Both the position numbers and the translations under genes were made by a program. The notes beneath the pieces were generated by a model. The model made no database searches. It saw only the letters and a list, made by a program, of their open reading frames with translations, and had not been told where the DNA came from. This document shows positions 1 through 8,171 of a stretch of 50,428 nt of DNA, one piece after another. The stretch lies in the NCBI GenBank assembly GCA_022241785.1, contig JAKOMP010000040.1:1-50428 (forward strand), given 5' to 3'. The stretch is from Cyanocohniella sp. LLY (GTDB taxonomy: Bacteria; Cyanobacteriota; Cyanobacteriia; Cyanobacteriales; Nostocaceae). The stretch's first letter is position 1. The number at the start of each line of letters is the position of its first letter.

Positions 1-32
1 CTACTTGGAAATTAGTCCAGCAAACCCATTAG
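1..32 (+). CDS. Transposase, last residues (partial, cut by window edge)
   Basis: Only the final residues (TWKLVQQTH, then TAG at 30-32) are visible. The frame is fixed by the inverted copy at the other end of the window, where 26 C-terminal residues can be read in the same frame. It would be the DNA strand-transfer enzyme of the element. Nothing can be said about its catalytic residues. Confidence 0.6.
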   Translation, partial: TWKLVQQTH

Positions 33-192
33 CCAAATCAACAAAATCCCCAAGGGTATGTCAACAACAATCCATCTCCCCCCACCCTACATATTTTTCT
101 CGCTCTGTCAACCCCAGCTAGGAATTATCAACGTGAAATTACTCCTATAAATGGCTTTCGGCTTTGTTAAGAAAGATGTGACTAATGGATAG
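1..192 (+). mobile_element. Insertion sequence, 3' end only (left copy)
   Basis: These bases are the reverse complement of 50188-50379, base for base as far as I can read, and the match stops sharply at 192/193. Together with a transposase C-terminus at 1-32 this marks the 3' end of an insertion sequence whose remainder lies outside the window. About 160 non-coding bases separate the transposase stop codon from the element boundary. The family is not certain. The C-terminal peptide looks IS4/ISAs1-like, but that rests on memory. Confidence 0.8.
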
Positions 193-236
193 CCGACGCA
201 GAGAGGGGCAAAAATATAATTATAAATGTAGTTAAA

Positions 237-266
237 CCCACAGTTTGTCAGCCTGTGGGCATTTTT
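237..266. terminator. Hairpin terminator beyond the DUF3370 gene
   Basis: CCCACAG (237-243) pairs with CTGTGGG (253-259) over a 9-base loop. A T run follows on the + strand at 262-266. It lies just past the stop of the minus-strand gene at 285 and could act in both directions. Confidence 0.5.
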
Positions 267-284
267 ATCACAGGGGTTGACTCA

Positions 285-1637
285 CTATTGAGTAGATACA
301 GTTAACACCTGCGGTGGTGTTGCATCTGGAGGATAGATAAAGTCTACCTCTACTAATCTGCGATCGCCTGGTTTCATATTCAGTAAAACCAAGGGTTCCC
401 CCTGTTGACCTCTCCTTTGAACTAAATGAGTCAATTGAGTTTGAGGACGACCTTGATCATCTCGGTAACGTACCCGCACTGACCCCCGGAAAAATACTTG
501 CGGTGCTGTTGTGGTAAAAAAGCGCAATCCCTGTTTCGTCAAATTATCTTCTTTGATTGGTGTTTGCACAGATACACTAACTTTTTGAGCATTTTGTGTT
601 GTGTTGTGCAAAGGCAACTTAATACTATATTGAATGCCATAGTTGCCATGAGCGCGATAGGCGGTATCGGGATAACGTACCAACATATTAGCACTTTGGA
701 TTTGATTCGTTCCTAAAGTACCACCATGCAAGCTACTTAGAGGGTAAGAAAATGCTTGTCCGGCCTGGGGAATGGTTAAATACCTAGCCTGGGGACTATC
801 CACCACAAAGGATCTCCACTGAGAACCTTGAGCGACTCCGGCTACACGTCCATAAATTCTTGGTTGATTAGAGTCCAAGGGTGTAGGAACTCGATCCCGT
901 GGAGTGGATAATTCACCAGTTTGCAGTAAATTTTGCCACTCTTCTAAACTCGGTGCGCGTTCACTCCCATCCGCATTTTGCCGGGCAAATAAAGCCATAC
1001 TAGCCGCATAGACTGTACCACTACTCCGCAACCGCATCAAAGTAGAGCGACCATTTAAAGGCGGTGTCAGTTCTCTTACAGGTATAGGTAAATTTAATAA
1101 CATCTGACTTTGCCCTGGAGGAATAACAATTTGGGCTGGAAAAGATGCTTGTCGCCGTCCCCGCAATACATCAGACACAGCGCGATCGCCTGGCCCCGCA
1201 AAAATATTACCTAAGATATTCCGACTTTGAGCTGGTAGTTGAATAAATGGTGCATCTGGTTGACTTAAATAACTCGCCCCTTGCAAAATATCCACCGTCA
1301 CCGCTTCCGACCCAGGGTTATGCAGCATAATTCCTATATGCAGCGACCTTAAATCCTCCGGTGGTTCCGCCCTAGCAACATGGTGGGCAAAAACATCAAA
1401 TCGCCCCCGAAACGGATAATTTAAATGGGCCTCTGGTACTTTTTTACCATCTGCGGGAAAAGTTGAAAGTAAAATTCCTTCTTTTAAGACCAATTCTGGA
1501 CTATTGCTGTTAAAAACAGGCACAGTATCCAGTTGTCCCGGTAAAGGACGCACTTGTTGAGTTTGTACCACTTCTTCGGGGGGTGGCGTAGCTGGTGTTG
1601 ATTGAGCGAGTGTAAAACCAAGTAACAATGACAACAT
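285..1637 (-). CDS. DUF3370 domain-containing exported protein
   Basis: This 450-residue protein resembles the DUF3370 family, which is largely confined to cyanobacteria and has no known reaction. It starts with a short hydrophobic stretch (residues 1-12), then a Pro/Thr/Glu-rich linker, then one long beta-rich body with conserved-looking GRFDVFAHH and LHNPGS segments. This suggests export to the periplasm or cell surface. The ATG start is not certain. The frame upstream stays open and also reads hydrophobic (LWGSIFLSI), so a non-ATG start a few codons earlier would give a more normal signal peptide. A hairpin follows the stop codon, and the next gene upstream on the same strand begins about 40 bases away. 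Confidence 0.8.
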   Translation of the reverse strand: MLSLLLGFTLAQSTPATPPPEEVVQTQQVRPLPGQLDTVPVFNSNSPELVLKEGILLSTFPADGKKVPEAHLNYPFRGRFDVFAHHVARAEPPEDLRSLHIGIMLHNPGSEAVTVDILQGASYLSQPDAPFIQLPAQSRNILGNIFAGPGDRAVSDVLRGRRQASFPAQIVIPPGQSQMLLNLPIPVRELTPPLNGRSTLMRLRSSGTVYAASMALFARQNADGSERAPSLEEWQNLLQTGELSTPRDRVPTPLDSNQPRIYGRVAGVAQGSQWRSFVVDSPQARYLTIPQAGQAFSYPLSSLHGGTLGTNQIQSANMLVRYPDTAYRAHGNYGIQYSIKLPLHNTTQNAQKVSVSVQTPIKEDNLTKQGLRFFTTTAPQVFFRGSVRVRYRDDQGRPQTQLTHLVQRRGQQGEPLVLLNMKPGDRRLVEVDFIYPPDATPPQVLTVSTQ

Positions 1638-1678
1638 AATACTTAGAAAAATGCTTCCCCATAGAGACGCTGACGACT

Positions 1679-2191
1679 TTATGAAAGTGCCAGATTGTTA
1701 ATAATTAATAAGAAGTCTGCCAAAATGCCTGGCAAATTTTCTGAATTTAACACGGGAACATGGACAAAAATACATGGTGTTGCAAGTTGATTTTGACACA
1801 AGTAGTTCAAAACGGAATAGTAAAGACCTTCACAAACAAATTTACCGCAGTCGTAACTAATCTCAATTGCTGTTGCTCCTGTTACTAATTTTTCCAATTC
1901 AACAACTGGATGCAAAACACTTTCTTTGCAGCTAGCAACGGCTTCCAGACTGAGTTTTGTCCTACTAGCAGCCATACCGTAACAAATAATGTAATCGGGT
2001 TGAAGTTCAGAGATTTTTTGAATTACCTGCAAACTAGCCAGATCAACATCCACAGGTAAGCGCCGCAAAAATTTCAAATCATGAGGGAGCAAGTCAACTT
2101 TTAGCACTTCCAGTAATAAATCATCCGAAGAATTTGACTGTTGATCACTCAACCAAATCTCAAAAGAAGTTAATAGTATTCTTTTCGCCAT
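1679..2191 (-). CDS. Pyroglutamyl-peptidase I-like protein (peptidase C15 family), shortened
   Basis: The family removes N-terminal pyroglutamate from peptides in the cytoplasm with a Glu-Cys-His triad. Candidate residues are all present: Glu83 in SLEAVA, Cys120 in GKFVCEGLYYS, and His144 in IFVHVP. The Cys-to-His spacing of 24 residues equals the usual one (144 to 168 in the classical enzymes). The Glu-to-Cys stretch is 37 residues instead of about 63, and the whole protein is 170 residues instead of about 215. It is therefore a compact, divergent member whose substrate may differ. It is divergent from hisH and lies upstream of the DUF3370 gene on the same strand. Confidence 0.7.
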   Translation of the reverse strand: MAKRILLTSFEIWLSDQQSNSSDDLLLEVLKVDLLPHDLKFLRRLPVDVDLASLQVIQKISELQPDYIICYGMAASRTKLSLEAVASCKESVLHPVVELEKLVTGATAIEISYDCGKFVCEGLYYSVLNYLCQNQLATPCIFVHVPVLNSENLPGILADFLLIINNLALS

Positions 2192-2249
2192 AGGAAATAT
2201 TATTTAAAATAGAAACACCCTCCATAATAAATTTACAAGGAGCCGGTTA

Positions 2250-2885
2250 ATGCCAGTCATTGCAGTCGTAGATTACGATATGGGAAATTTGCACTCAGTC
2301 TGCAAAGGTTTAGAAAAAGCTGGAGCAACTCCTAAGATTACTCATTCTGCTAAAGATTTAGCGCTGGCAGATGCTGTAGTATTGCCAGGAGTAGGGGCAT
2401 TTGATCCCGCAGTCCAACATTTGCGATCGCGTGATTTAGAACAACCCATTAAAGATGTCATCGCCTCTGGTAAACCATTCTTAGGTATCTGTTTGGGATT
2501 ACAAATTTTATTTGAATCCAGTGCCGAAGGAACTCAACCAGGACTGGGAATTATCCCCGGAAAAGTGCGCCGCTTTCGTCCAGAACCAGGCATTACTATT
2601 CCCCACATGGGATGGAATCAACTAGAAATGACGCAACCAAAAAGCCTTTTATGGGAGCATTTGCCAGCCAATCCTTGGGTATATTTTGTGCATTCTTATT
2701 ATGTTGACCCAACTGACCCCCAAGTTCGTGCAGCAACTGTTACCCACGGTACTCAAACTATCACAGCTGCCATTGCTAGGGAAAACCTGACAGCAGTGCA
2801 ATTCCACCCGGAAAAATCGTCTAATATTGGATTGCAAATCCTGTCTAATTTTGTTGCCCAAGTCCGCGAAAAAATTGCTGCATAA
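2250..2885 (+). CDS. hisH: Imidazole glycerol phosphate synthase, glutaminase subunit HisH
   Basis: HisH hydrolyses glutamine and channels the ammonia to HisF, which makes imidazole glycerol phosphate and AICAR in histidine biosynthesis. The 211-residue length is typical. The class I amidotransferase triad is visible as Cys81 in GICLGLQ with His186 and Glu188 in QFHPEKS. The oxyanion-loop PGVGAF motif is at residues 46-51. The ATG has a strong ribosome binding site (AAGGAG, 2237-2242). The gene stands apart from other his genes, as is common in cyanobacteria where his genes are scattered. Identification is secure. Confidence 0.95.
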   Translation: MPVIAVVDYDMGNLHSVCKGLEKAGATPKITHSAKDLALADAVVLPGVGAFDPAVQHLRSRDLEQPIKDVIASGKPFLGICLGLQILFESSAEGTQPGLGIIPGKVRRFRPEPGITIPHMGWNQLEMTQPKSLLWEHLPANPWVYFVHSYYVDPTDPQVRAATVTHGTQTITAAIARENLTAVQFHPEKSSNIGLQILSNFVAQVREKIAA

Positions 2886-2968
2886 TCCAACTTTTAACTT
2901 GAAATTTTGTCGTTTGTTATTTGTCCTTTGTCATGGTTTTTCCAATGACTGTTGACCGATGACTAATA

Positions 2969-3058
2969 TACTTCTTGCAAAAGTCCTTATTTGCGCCTCT
3001 TTCTTTGCGTCTTTGCGCCTTTGCGCGAGACAAAAAAATATTTATGCAAGAGGTCTAA
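2969..3058. repeat. Interspersed palindromic repeat between hisH and rsmD
   Basis: The ends are imperfect inverted copies of an AGACCTCTTGCA-type sequence (ACTTCTTGCAAAAG near 2970 and TGCAAGAGGTCT at 3044-3055). Between them is a run of TTTGCGCCTTTGCG-like units (3003-3027). This matches in style the short non-coding repeats scattered through Nostoc genomes. No coding potential was seen. Confidence 0.55.
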
Positions 3059-3064
3059 TAATCA

Positions 3065-3637
3065 ATGACATTGAGAATTTACGGGAATCGCCAGATAAAA
3101 ACTTTACCAGGGCAAGCTACTAGACCCACCAGTGCGCGGGTAAGAGAAGCAGTGTTCAACATTTGGCAAGGAAGAATTGTCGGTTGTCGCTGGCTAGATG
3201 TGTGTACTGGTACCGGTTCAATGGGTGCAGAAGCGTTGTGCAGAGGAGCCAGTGTAGTAGTAGGAATAGAAAAATCTAGTCGAGCCTGTGCCATTATTCA
3301 ACAAAACTGGCAGCAGGTAGCGCATGACGAACAACAATGGAAACTCTGGCGGGGAGATGTCATTCAGCAGTTAAAAAACCTATCAGGCCAGCAGTTTGAC
3401 AGAATTTACTTTGATCCACCTTATGCTAGTGAATTGTATCAGCCAGTGTTAGAGGCGATCGCTCATCATAATTTGTTAGCAGTCAATGGTGAAATAGCCG
3501 TAGAACACAATCCCCAAGGTTGGACACCGACCGTCATACCCACTTGGGAGATTTGCCGCCAAAAGGTTTATGGTAACACTGCACTGACTTTCTACAGAGT
3601 TATCGAGGAGGGAAATGAAGCCGAAAGTATACGTTGA
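3065..3637 (+). CDS. rsmD: 16S rRNA (guanine-966-N2)-methyltransferase RsmD
   Basis: RsmD methylates N2 of G966 in 16S rRNA during small-subunit assembly. The 190-residue protein has the N-terminal RIYG segment, the T-R-P-T-S-x-R-V-R-E motif of the family (20-28), the SAM-binding loop LDVCTGTGSMG at 44-54, and the catalytic DPPY tetrapeptide at 117-120. The length is normal. Its last 23 bases overlap the ATG of a truncated PIN-domain fragment that begins at 3615. Identification is secure. Confidence 0.9.
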   Translation: MTLRIYGNRQIKTLPGQATRPTSARVREAVFNIWQGRIVGCRWLDVCTGTGSMGAEALCRGASVVVGIEKSSRACAIIQQNWQQVAHDEQQWKLWRGDVIQQLKNLSGQQFDRIYFDPPYASELYQPVLEAIAHHNLLAVNGEIAVEHNPQGWTPTVIPTWEICRQKVYGNTALTFYRVIEEGNEAESIR

Positions 3638-3719
3638 AACATCAATTCCCAGTTTTTATTACGAGGTTGACCCCTCCCAACCTTCCTTGACAACGCTATG
3701 CTCTAGATTTCACAAATGA
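3615..3719 (+). pseudogene. N-terminal fragment of a PIN-domain (VapC-like) toxin
   Basis: An ATG preceded by GAGGAGGG (3606-3613) opens a frame whose first 19 residues (KPKVYVETSIPSFYYEV core) are the typical start of PIN ribonuclease toxins, including the first acidic active-site region with Glu. After about residue 19 the sequence loses the family pattern and stops at 3719, giving 34 residues where about 140 are expected. It overlaps the 3' end of rsmD. The remaining gene seems to have been deleted or replaced by the hairpin sequence downstream. It is judged non-functional. The call rests on one recognisable motif. Confidence 0.55.
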
Positions 3720-3743
3720 ACAAGGCATCTGGAATTGGGGGAT

Positions 3744-3791
3744 GAGGAAGATGAGTCACGAGTAATTCTTCAGAAACTCCTCATCTTCCTC
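3744..3791. terminator. Hairpin between rsmD and petG
   Basis: GAGGAAGATGAG (3744-3755) is perfectly complementary to CTCATCTTCCTC (3780-3791) with a 24-base loop. It lies between convergent genes and could stop transcription from both sides, although no long T run follows it. Confidence 0.4.
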
Positions 3792-3824
3792 TAACGAAGC
3801 ATGGGCTTTACGCCCCACTAGTTA

Positions 3825-3938
3825 TTAACCCCCCAACTCGTTAGGGCGCTTGTATTGCTTATAAGCAGCGTAAAACAGCCCAGCAAGGGTAACAACAATC
3901 AGACCAAGAACAATACCTGAGAGCAGGGGTTCAACCAC
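3825..3938 (-). CDS. petG: Cytochrome b6f complex subunit PetG
   Basis: PetG is a 37-residue single-helix subunit needed for assembly and stability of the cytochrome b6f complex in the thylakoid membrane. The reading gives [12 protein letters not shown] at the N-terminus, one membrane helix, and the hallmark [12 protein letters not shown] end. It matches PetG in length and sequence. The start codon is GTG (3936-3938), with an AGGAGA ribosome binding site about seven bases upstream. It diverges from the cytochrome cM gene, an arrangement that places two electron-transport genes around one promoter region. Confidence 0.95.
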   Translation of the reverse strand: MVEPLLSGIVLGLIVVTLAGLFYAAYKQYKRPNELGG

Positions 3939-4147
3939 TTTAAATCTCCTGTTTGCAATTATTCAATATTCGTTACTAGTTTTGATTTTACCAAATTGCG
4001 GATGAATCCCTCGCCCTACAGTGTTTTTGGGCAACAAATGATTATAAAAAAATTATCATTTGTGCTTGCAGACACCATCAAGAACTTTTAAGCTATGTGT
4101 AGGAACATGAAAAACTTTGAGTAAACTCTACTTCTACGGCAACCCTT

Positions 4148-4522
4148 TTGGATAATCAGATTACCAAACCAGAAACTCGGACACAGTGGATCGCCTTGTT
4201 GGCTCTGGTGATACTGCTAGCAGCCCCTTTGGGCATTTTTGGTGTTCAAATGGTTAGAGCTGCTGATCCTTATGTGAAGAATGTTCTTTCCCTCAAAGGA
4301 GACCCAGTTCAAGGACACGCGATTTTTCAAATTAACTGCGCTGGTTGTCATGGACTGGAAGCAGATGGGCTAGTTGGCCCTAGTTTGCAAAATGTCTCCA
4401 AGCGCAAGTCACGATATAAGCTGATTCATCAAGTTATTAGTGGCGACACTCCGCCAATGCCCAAATTTCAACCCAGTGAGCAAGAAATGGCAGAATTATT
4501 GAGCTATTTGGAAACGTTGTAG
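4148..4522 (+). CDS. cytM: Cytochrome cM (membrane-anchored c-type cytochrome)
   Basis: Cytochrome cM is a cyanobacterial c-type cytochrome linked to down-tuning of photosynthesis and respiration under some conditions. The 124-residue protein has one N-terminal membrane segment (residues 15-37) ending in RAADPYV, and the heme site CAGCH at about residues 64-68. A PPMP segment near residue 101 offers the likely methionine ligand. The start used here is TTG, because no ATG or GTG precedes the membrane segment in frame. The neighbour petG is divergent, about 210 bases away. Cytochrome c6 is less likely, because its signal is cleaved and its heme-site context differs. Confidence 0.85.
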   Translation: MDNQITKPETRTQWIALLALVILLAAPLGIFGVQMVRAADPYVKNVLSLKGDPVQGHAIFQINCAGCHGLEADGLVGPSLQNVSKRKSRYKLIHQVISGDTPPMPKFQPSEQEMAELLSYLETL

Positions 4523-4798
4523 TTTAAATTTGGATAAATTTTATACTTAAGTTATGGTGTTTAAATTTAAAGCTGTATTACATTGCTTGTCTACATAGAT
4601 AGCAAGAAACTTTAGAATGTCAAGTTTTATAGCTAAATGACTGGTACTAAAACTCATCACCATTGGCGATTGGGGGTGAAAAGTCTTGATTCCCAGCTTG
4701 TTCTAGGAACCTCCAAAAATATTACTTTTTCCCATTTGCGAACAGATATAAATTATCAAAGCATCTCAATATGTAAAAATGAGTGGCGTAATTCTGTA

Positions 4799-5035
4799 AT
4801 GACTCATACCCATGAGCAAGGGATAATATTTGTGAAACAGTCCCCTAACCCCGAAATGAGAAGATTATTGTACATTTTTGGTGTTTCTATTGGTCTGGCT
4901 TTATTACTGACAGCTTTAATTTATCTTCTGTTGGGAATTGGTCTACTCAAGTCAATTCCAACATACGTGATTTGGGCAATCATTCTGTTTTCAATTGGTG
5001 CAGGTATCTTGAGTGGTATGAATACCAGAACCTAA
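4799..5035 (+). CDS. Small two-helix membrane protein, cyanobacterial unknown
   Basis: I do not recognise a named family. The 78-residue protein has a polar N-terminus (MTHTHEQGIIFVKQ), then two hydrophobic segments at about residues 22-46 and 52-72 joined by a short loop. The open frame extends back to 4637, but that extension is compositionally unlike a gene, so the ATG at 4799 is preferred. It lies between cytM and the malic enzyme gene on the same strand. A thylakoid or plasma-membrane location is inferred from the helices only. Confidence 0.6.
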   Translation: MTHTHEQGIIFVKQSPNPEMRRLLYIFGVSIGLALLLTALIYLLLGIGLLKSIPTYVIWAIILFSIGAGILSGMNTRT

Positions 5036-5161
5036 TCACTTAGTAGCAGAAAATCATCCCGTTTGACGAAATACTTACTCAAAATACATGAGTGATCGTG
5101 GACGGGGCTTCACTGCTTACAGATTTGAAATAAAATCTAAAACTTAAAATCAAAAATCACA

Positions 5162-6553
5162 ATGGCACAGCTAACTCCCAATTCTAGTTTTAGTTTGACT
5201 CTGCGCTTACAAATTCCCAATCGTGTGGGGATGTTAGCATCAATTACCCAGGCGATCGCAACTAGTGGTGGTAATCTCGGACAAATTGATTTAATCGAGC
5301 AAACCCGCCATGAATCTACCCGCGATATCACTGTAGATGCTGCTAGTACTGAACATGCAGAAACAATTGTCCAAGCAGTCAAAGCATTACCAGATATTAA
5401 AGTCCTCAGTGTCTACGATCGCACTTTTAATTTGCATCGCGGTGGCAAAATTAGCATTGCTAGCCGAATCCCCCTCAAGAGTGTATCTGATTTAGCAATG
5501 GCCTACACACCGGGAGTTGGTCGCATTTGTACCGCCATCGCCCAAGACCCAGAGGAAGTTTACAATTTAACTATTAAACAAAATACTGTAGCTATTGTTA
5601 CAGATGGTAGCGCTGTTTTAGGTTTGGGAAATCTCGGCCCGTCTGCTGCTTTACCAGTCATGGAAGGTAAAGCCATGCTCTTCAAAGAATTTGCCGGTTT
5701 AGATGCTTTCCCCATCTGTTTGGATACCCAAGATACAGATGAAATTGTGCGGACAGTCAAAAATCTCGCACCGGTGTTTGGTGGTGTGAATTTAGAAGAT
5801 ATTGCCGCCCCTCGTTGCTTTGAAATTGAAAAAAGGTTGCGTCAGGAATTAGATATCCCAGTTTTTCATGACGACCAACATGGTACAGCCATTGTCACCT
5901 TGGCAGCGTTATTTAACGCCTTAAAGTTAGTACATAAATCTATTACCGAAATCCGCATTGTGATTAATGGTGCTGGGGCTGCGGGAGTGGCGATCGCCCG
6001 ATTACTTCGCAAGGCTGGGGCTGAAAAAATTTGGATGTGTGATTCCAAAGGCATCATCTCCAGCAGTCGCACCGATTTGACCGCAGAAAAGCAGGAATTT
6101 GCCGTGAAAGCACAGGGTACTCTAGGAGGTGCAATGCAAGGCGCAGACGTGTTTATCGGCGTTAGCGCACCGGGAGTTTTAACCCCAGAAATGGTACAGT
6201 CAATGGCCAAAGACCCCATTGTGTTTGCAATGGCTAATCCCATTCCCGAAATTCAGCCAGAATTAGTCAGTAACATTGTCGCTGTCATGGCCACGGGTCG
6301 TAGTGACTACCCCAACCAAATTAACAACGTCCTGGCGTTTCCAGGAGTGTTTCGTGGAGCCTTAGATTGTCGCGCCCAGACAATTACTACTACCATGTAT
6401 TTGGAAGCAGCCAGTGCGATCGCTTCCTTAGTCAAACCTTCAGACTTGAATCGAGAACATATTATTCCTTCAGTTTTTGATCAGCGCGTTGTCACAGCCG
6501 TCGCTGGTGCCGTACAACAAGCCGCCCGTCAAGAAGGGATTGCGCGCGCTTAA
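5162..6553 (+). CDS. NAD(P)-dependent malic enzyme with N-terminal ACT domain
   Basis: Malic enzyme oxidatively decarboxylates malate to pyruvate and CO2. Residues 1-80 form an ACT-like regulatory domain (LTLRLQIPNRVGMLASITQAI start). The catalytic part follows, with AYTPGVGRIC near residue 120, TDGSAVLGLGNLGP, FHDDQHGTA, the dinucleotide-binding INGAGAAGVAIARLL, and FAMANPIPEI. At 463 residues it matches bacterial malic enzymes with the extra regulatory domain found in cyanobacteria. The ACT domain suggests control by a small ligand such as an amino acid, which is an inference. It is monocistronic, followed by a repeat block. Confidence 0.93.
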   Translation: MAQLTPNSSFSLTLRLQIPNRVGMLASITQAIATSGGNLGQIDLIEQTRHESTRDITVDAASTEHAETIVQAVKALPDIKVLSVYDRTFNLHRGGKISIASRIPLKSVSDLAMAYTPGVGRICTAIAQDPEEVYNLTIKQNTVAIVTDGSAVLGLGNLGPSAALPVMEGKAMLFKEFAGLDAFPICLDTQDTDEIVRTVKNLAPVFGGVNLEDIAAPRCFEIEKRLRQELDIPVFHDDQHGTAIVTLAALFNALKLVHKSITEIRIVINGAGAAGVAIARLLRKAGAEKIWMCDSKGIISSSRTDLTAEKQEFAVKAQGTLGGAMQGADVFIGVSAPGVLTPEMVQSMAKDPIVFAMANPIPEIQPELVSNIVAVMATGRSDYPNQINNVLAFPGVFRGALDCRAQTITTTMYLEAASAIASLVKPSDLNREHIIPSVFDQRVVTAVAGAVQQAARQEGIARA

Positions 6554-6562
6554 TTTAGGGGA

Positions 6563-6878
6563 GTGGTGAGTGGTGAGTGGGGAATGGGGGAAAGATTTCG
6601 ATACTATTGCAAGAACTTCCTCCTGCACCCTGCAACGCCACTTGACGCCAGTCCGTACCCTGCGGGAAGCCGCCCAGAGGGCGTCTACAAGTCGGGAAAC
6701 CCTTTCGGCAGTTCCTCATGGGGGAAACCCCCCGCCGAAGGATGCCCGAAGGGCTGTAGACCGGACTGCCTCACCATGCTGCTGGCTCCTTTATGCCAGG
6801 GAACCCGTCCACCGCAGTGGCTCCCCTACCCCCTACTTCTTCTCCCTACTCCCCACTCCCTACTCCCTACTCCCTTAT
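6563..6878. repeat. Composite interspersed repeat block, no gene
   Basis: The block starts with GAGTGGTGAGTGG-type units (6570-6590) and ends with the complementary ACTCCC-type units (6845-6876), so the edges form a loose inverted repeat. Inside lies a second family with GCGGGAAGCCGCCCAGAGGG and GACTACAAGTCGGG-like segments. Open frames here give only low-complexity translations, and I do not accept them as genes. Confidence 0.7.
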
Positions 6879-6882
6879 TTAC

Positions 6883-7293
6883 ATGAATTACTACTTTATC
6901 TATGACGGGAATTGCAATCTCTGCGTCACCTTAGTCCAGTTGCTAGAAAATTTAGATCAAGGAAAAATTCTTCGCTATGCCCCCATGCAAGATGAACAAA
7001 CACTGGCACAGTGGGGAATAACATCTCAAGATTGCGAACAGGGGATGATTTTAATTGATGCTGATGCACCCCAAAGACGTTGGCAAGGAAGTGATGCTGC
7101 TGAGGAAATTGGGCGGCTATTGCCATTGGGAGGTCTATTCATAGAAGCTTATCGGGCGTTACCTGGGATGAAATGGGTAGGCGATCGCTTTTATGAACAA
7201 ATCCGCGACAACCGCTATAATGTGTTCGGCAAGCGTACAAGTACATATCAATCAGCTTATTGTGTTGATGGTAGCTGTAAGACAGAAAATTAA
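6883..7293 (+). CDS. DCC-family thiol-disulfide oxidoreductase
   Basis: The DCC family (DUF393) has a thioredoxin-like fold. Its name comes from the conserved DxxCxxC, here DGNCNLC at residues 8-14, with both cysteines (11 and 14) present. The 136-residue length and the LLPLGGLFIEAYRALP helix are typical. It is probably a cytoplasmic redox protein, but its substrate is unknown. I chose the ATG at 6883 because the open frame upstream runs into repeat sequence. The repeat block ends only a few bases before this start, so the repeat forms the leader of the gene. Confidence 0.85.
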   Translation: MNYYFIYDGNCNLCVTLVQLLENLDQGKILRYAPMQDEQTLAQWGITSQDCEQGMILIDADAPQRRWQGSDAAEEIGRLLPLGGLFIEAYRALPGMKWVGDRFYEQIRDNRYNVFGKRTSTYQSAYCVDGSCKTEN

Positions 7294-7310
7294 AGATAAT
7301 TGGTGCTTTT

Positions 7311-7496
7311 TTGCAACCCCTAAACCTGGCATTTGTCTTGGTAACAGCTTGTCTTTTCATGATTAAGGGTTGTCAGATTACCCAATTTAAAACCGTAGCG
7401 CCTAAAGCCGCGGCCGATATTTTGTCTAGTGAATCCTATCTCGTTTCAGGCAGTGCGCGATCGCATTACTCCCGTCAAGTTTTCTGCCTTAGGTAG
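7311..7496 (+). other. Possible small lipoprotein frame, perhaps a broken gene
   Basis: A frame opening with TTG encodes a hydrophobic start with a lipobox-like VTAC at residues 11-14, then about 45 further residues. A different frame continues readably downstream past 7434 (ITPVKFSALGRTLWNIDEL). This suggests a frameshifted remnant rather than an intact gene. I recognise no family. It sits between the DCC gene and a gene on the opposite strand. Confidence 0.25.
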
Positions 7497-7538
7497 AACT
7501 TTGTGGAATATTGATGAACTAAAGGTAGATAACCAAGA

Positions 7539-7967
7539 TTAATCACTTGGTTGATTAAACACCTCTAAAATGTGTCGGCAAACTTGTTTGAGTTGATCAC
7601 CCACTTGTGGCGCAGGTGAAGAAATACCTACAAAACTCCAGTTTTCCACTGTAGATAGTCGCCACGCCTCACCTCGATGGTCAAACCCGGCGACTTCCAA
7701 ACCAATAGCACGACGTGAGTGACTGATGGGGTCTTGATGAAAGCGGATTTGAATCAAGATACTGCGACTACGCCAAGATTTGCTGATCCCAGGAAAGTGA
7801 AACCCGATATCTATGGAATCTGGATCTACTAACTCCCTGGTCTCTGGGTCATCCTTCCAAGGTTTGAGATCCGATTTAGCATCGGGAAACTCGAGTTTAA
7901 ACAAATTCACTACCGTAGCAATCTTGCTGGCGAGTTCAAGGTTTGTTGCTTGTTCAGCTGCATTCAC
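7539..7967 (-). CDS. Conserved hypothetical protein
   Basis: I do not recognise a named domain. The 142-residue protein is soluble, with no signal or membrane helix. It starts with an alpha-helical, leucine-rich segment and continues as alternating beta segments (IDIGFHFPG, SILIQIRFHQD, AIGLEVAGFDHRGEAWRLST), then a C-terminal helix. Codon use and composition look normal for the window. It stands alone on the minus strand between decayed sequences. Confidence 0.65.
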   Translation of the reverse strand: MNAAEQATNLELASKIATVVNLFKLEFPDAKSDLKPWKDDPETRELVDPDSIDIGFHFPGISKSWRSRSILIQIRFHQDPISHSRRAIGLEVAGFDHRGEAWRLSTVENWSFVGISSPAPQVGDQLKQVCRHILEVFNQPSD

Positions 7968-8165
7968 AGAAAAACACTCCTATATTTTGCCGATCTATGG
8001 GGTATTGGACGACAGAAAAACCGCCAGAAAGCTTATCCTATTGGTGTTTCACCTTATCAAGACCTTTTAGATTTAGCAAATTTAAAATTACGCTTTCCTC
8101 ACAATTATGATTGCCCACAACTGCTGATGAAGTTTTTTGGGATTGAGAAGGATTATCTTGGGTAA
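7950..8165 (+). pseudogene. C-terminal fragment of an unrecognised gene
   Basis: A + strand frame ending at 8165 reads as convincing protein in its second half (SPYQDLLDLANLKLRFPHNYDC, then a helix and stop). It has no plausible start, and it overlaps the start of the minus-strand gene. It looks like the tail of a gene whose front has been lost. I could not assign a family. Confidence 0.3.
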
Positions 8166-8171
8166 TTATAC

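Noticed and set aside
498-716. Plus-strand open frame within the DUF3370 gene
   Set aside because: It is antisense to a well-supported gene and has no recognisable features.
4637-4798. N-terminal extension of the small two-helix membrane protein
   Set aside because: The extra 54 codons look like intergenic sequence, and the ATG at 4799 gives a natural start.
6563-6905. Two overlapping + strand open frames of about 107 and 111 codons
   Set aside because: They consist of interspersed repeat sequence with low-complexity translations and lie in a non-coding block.
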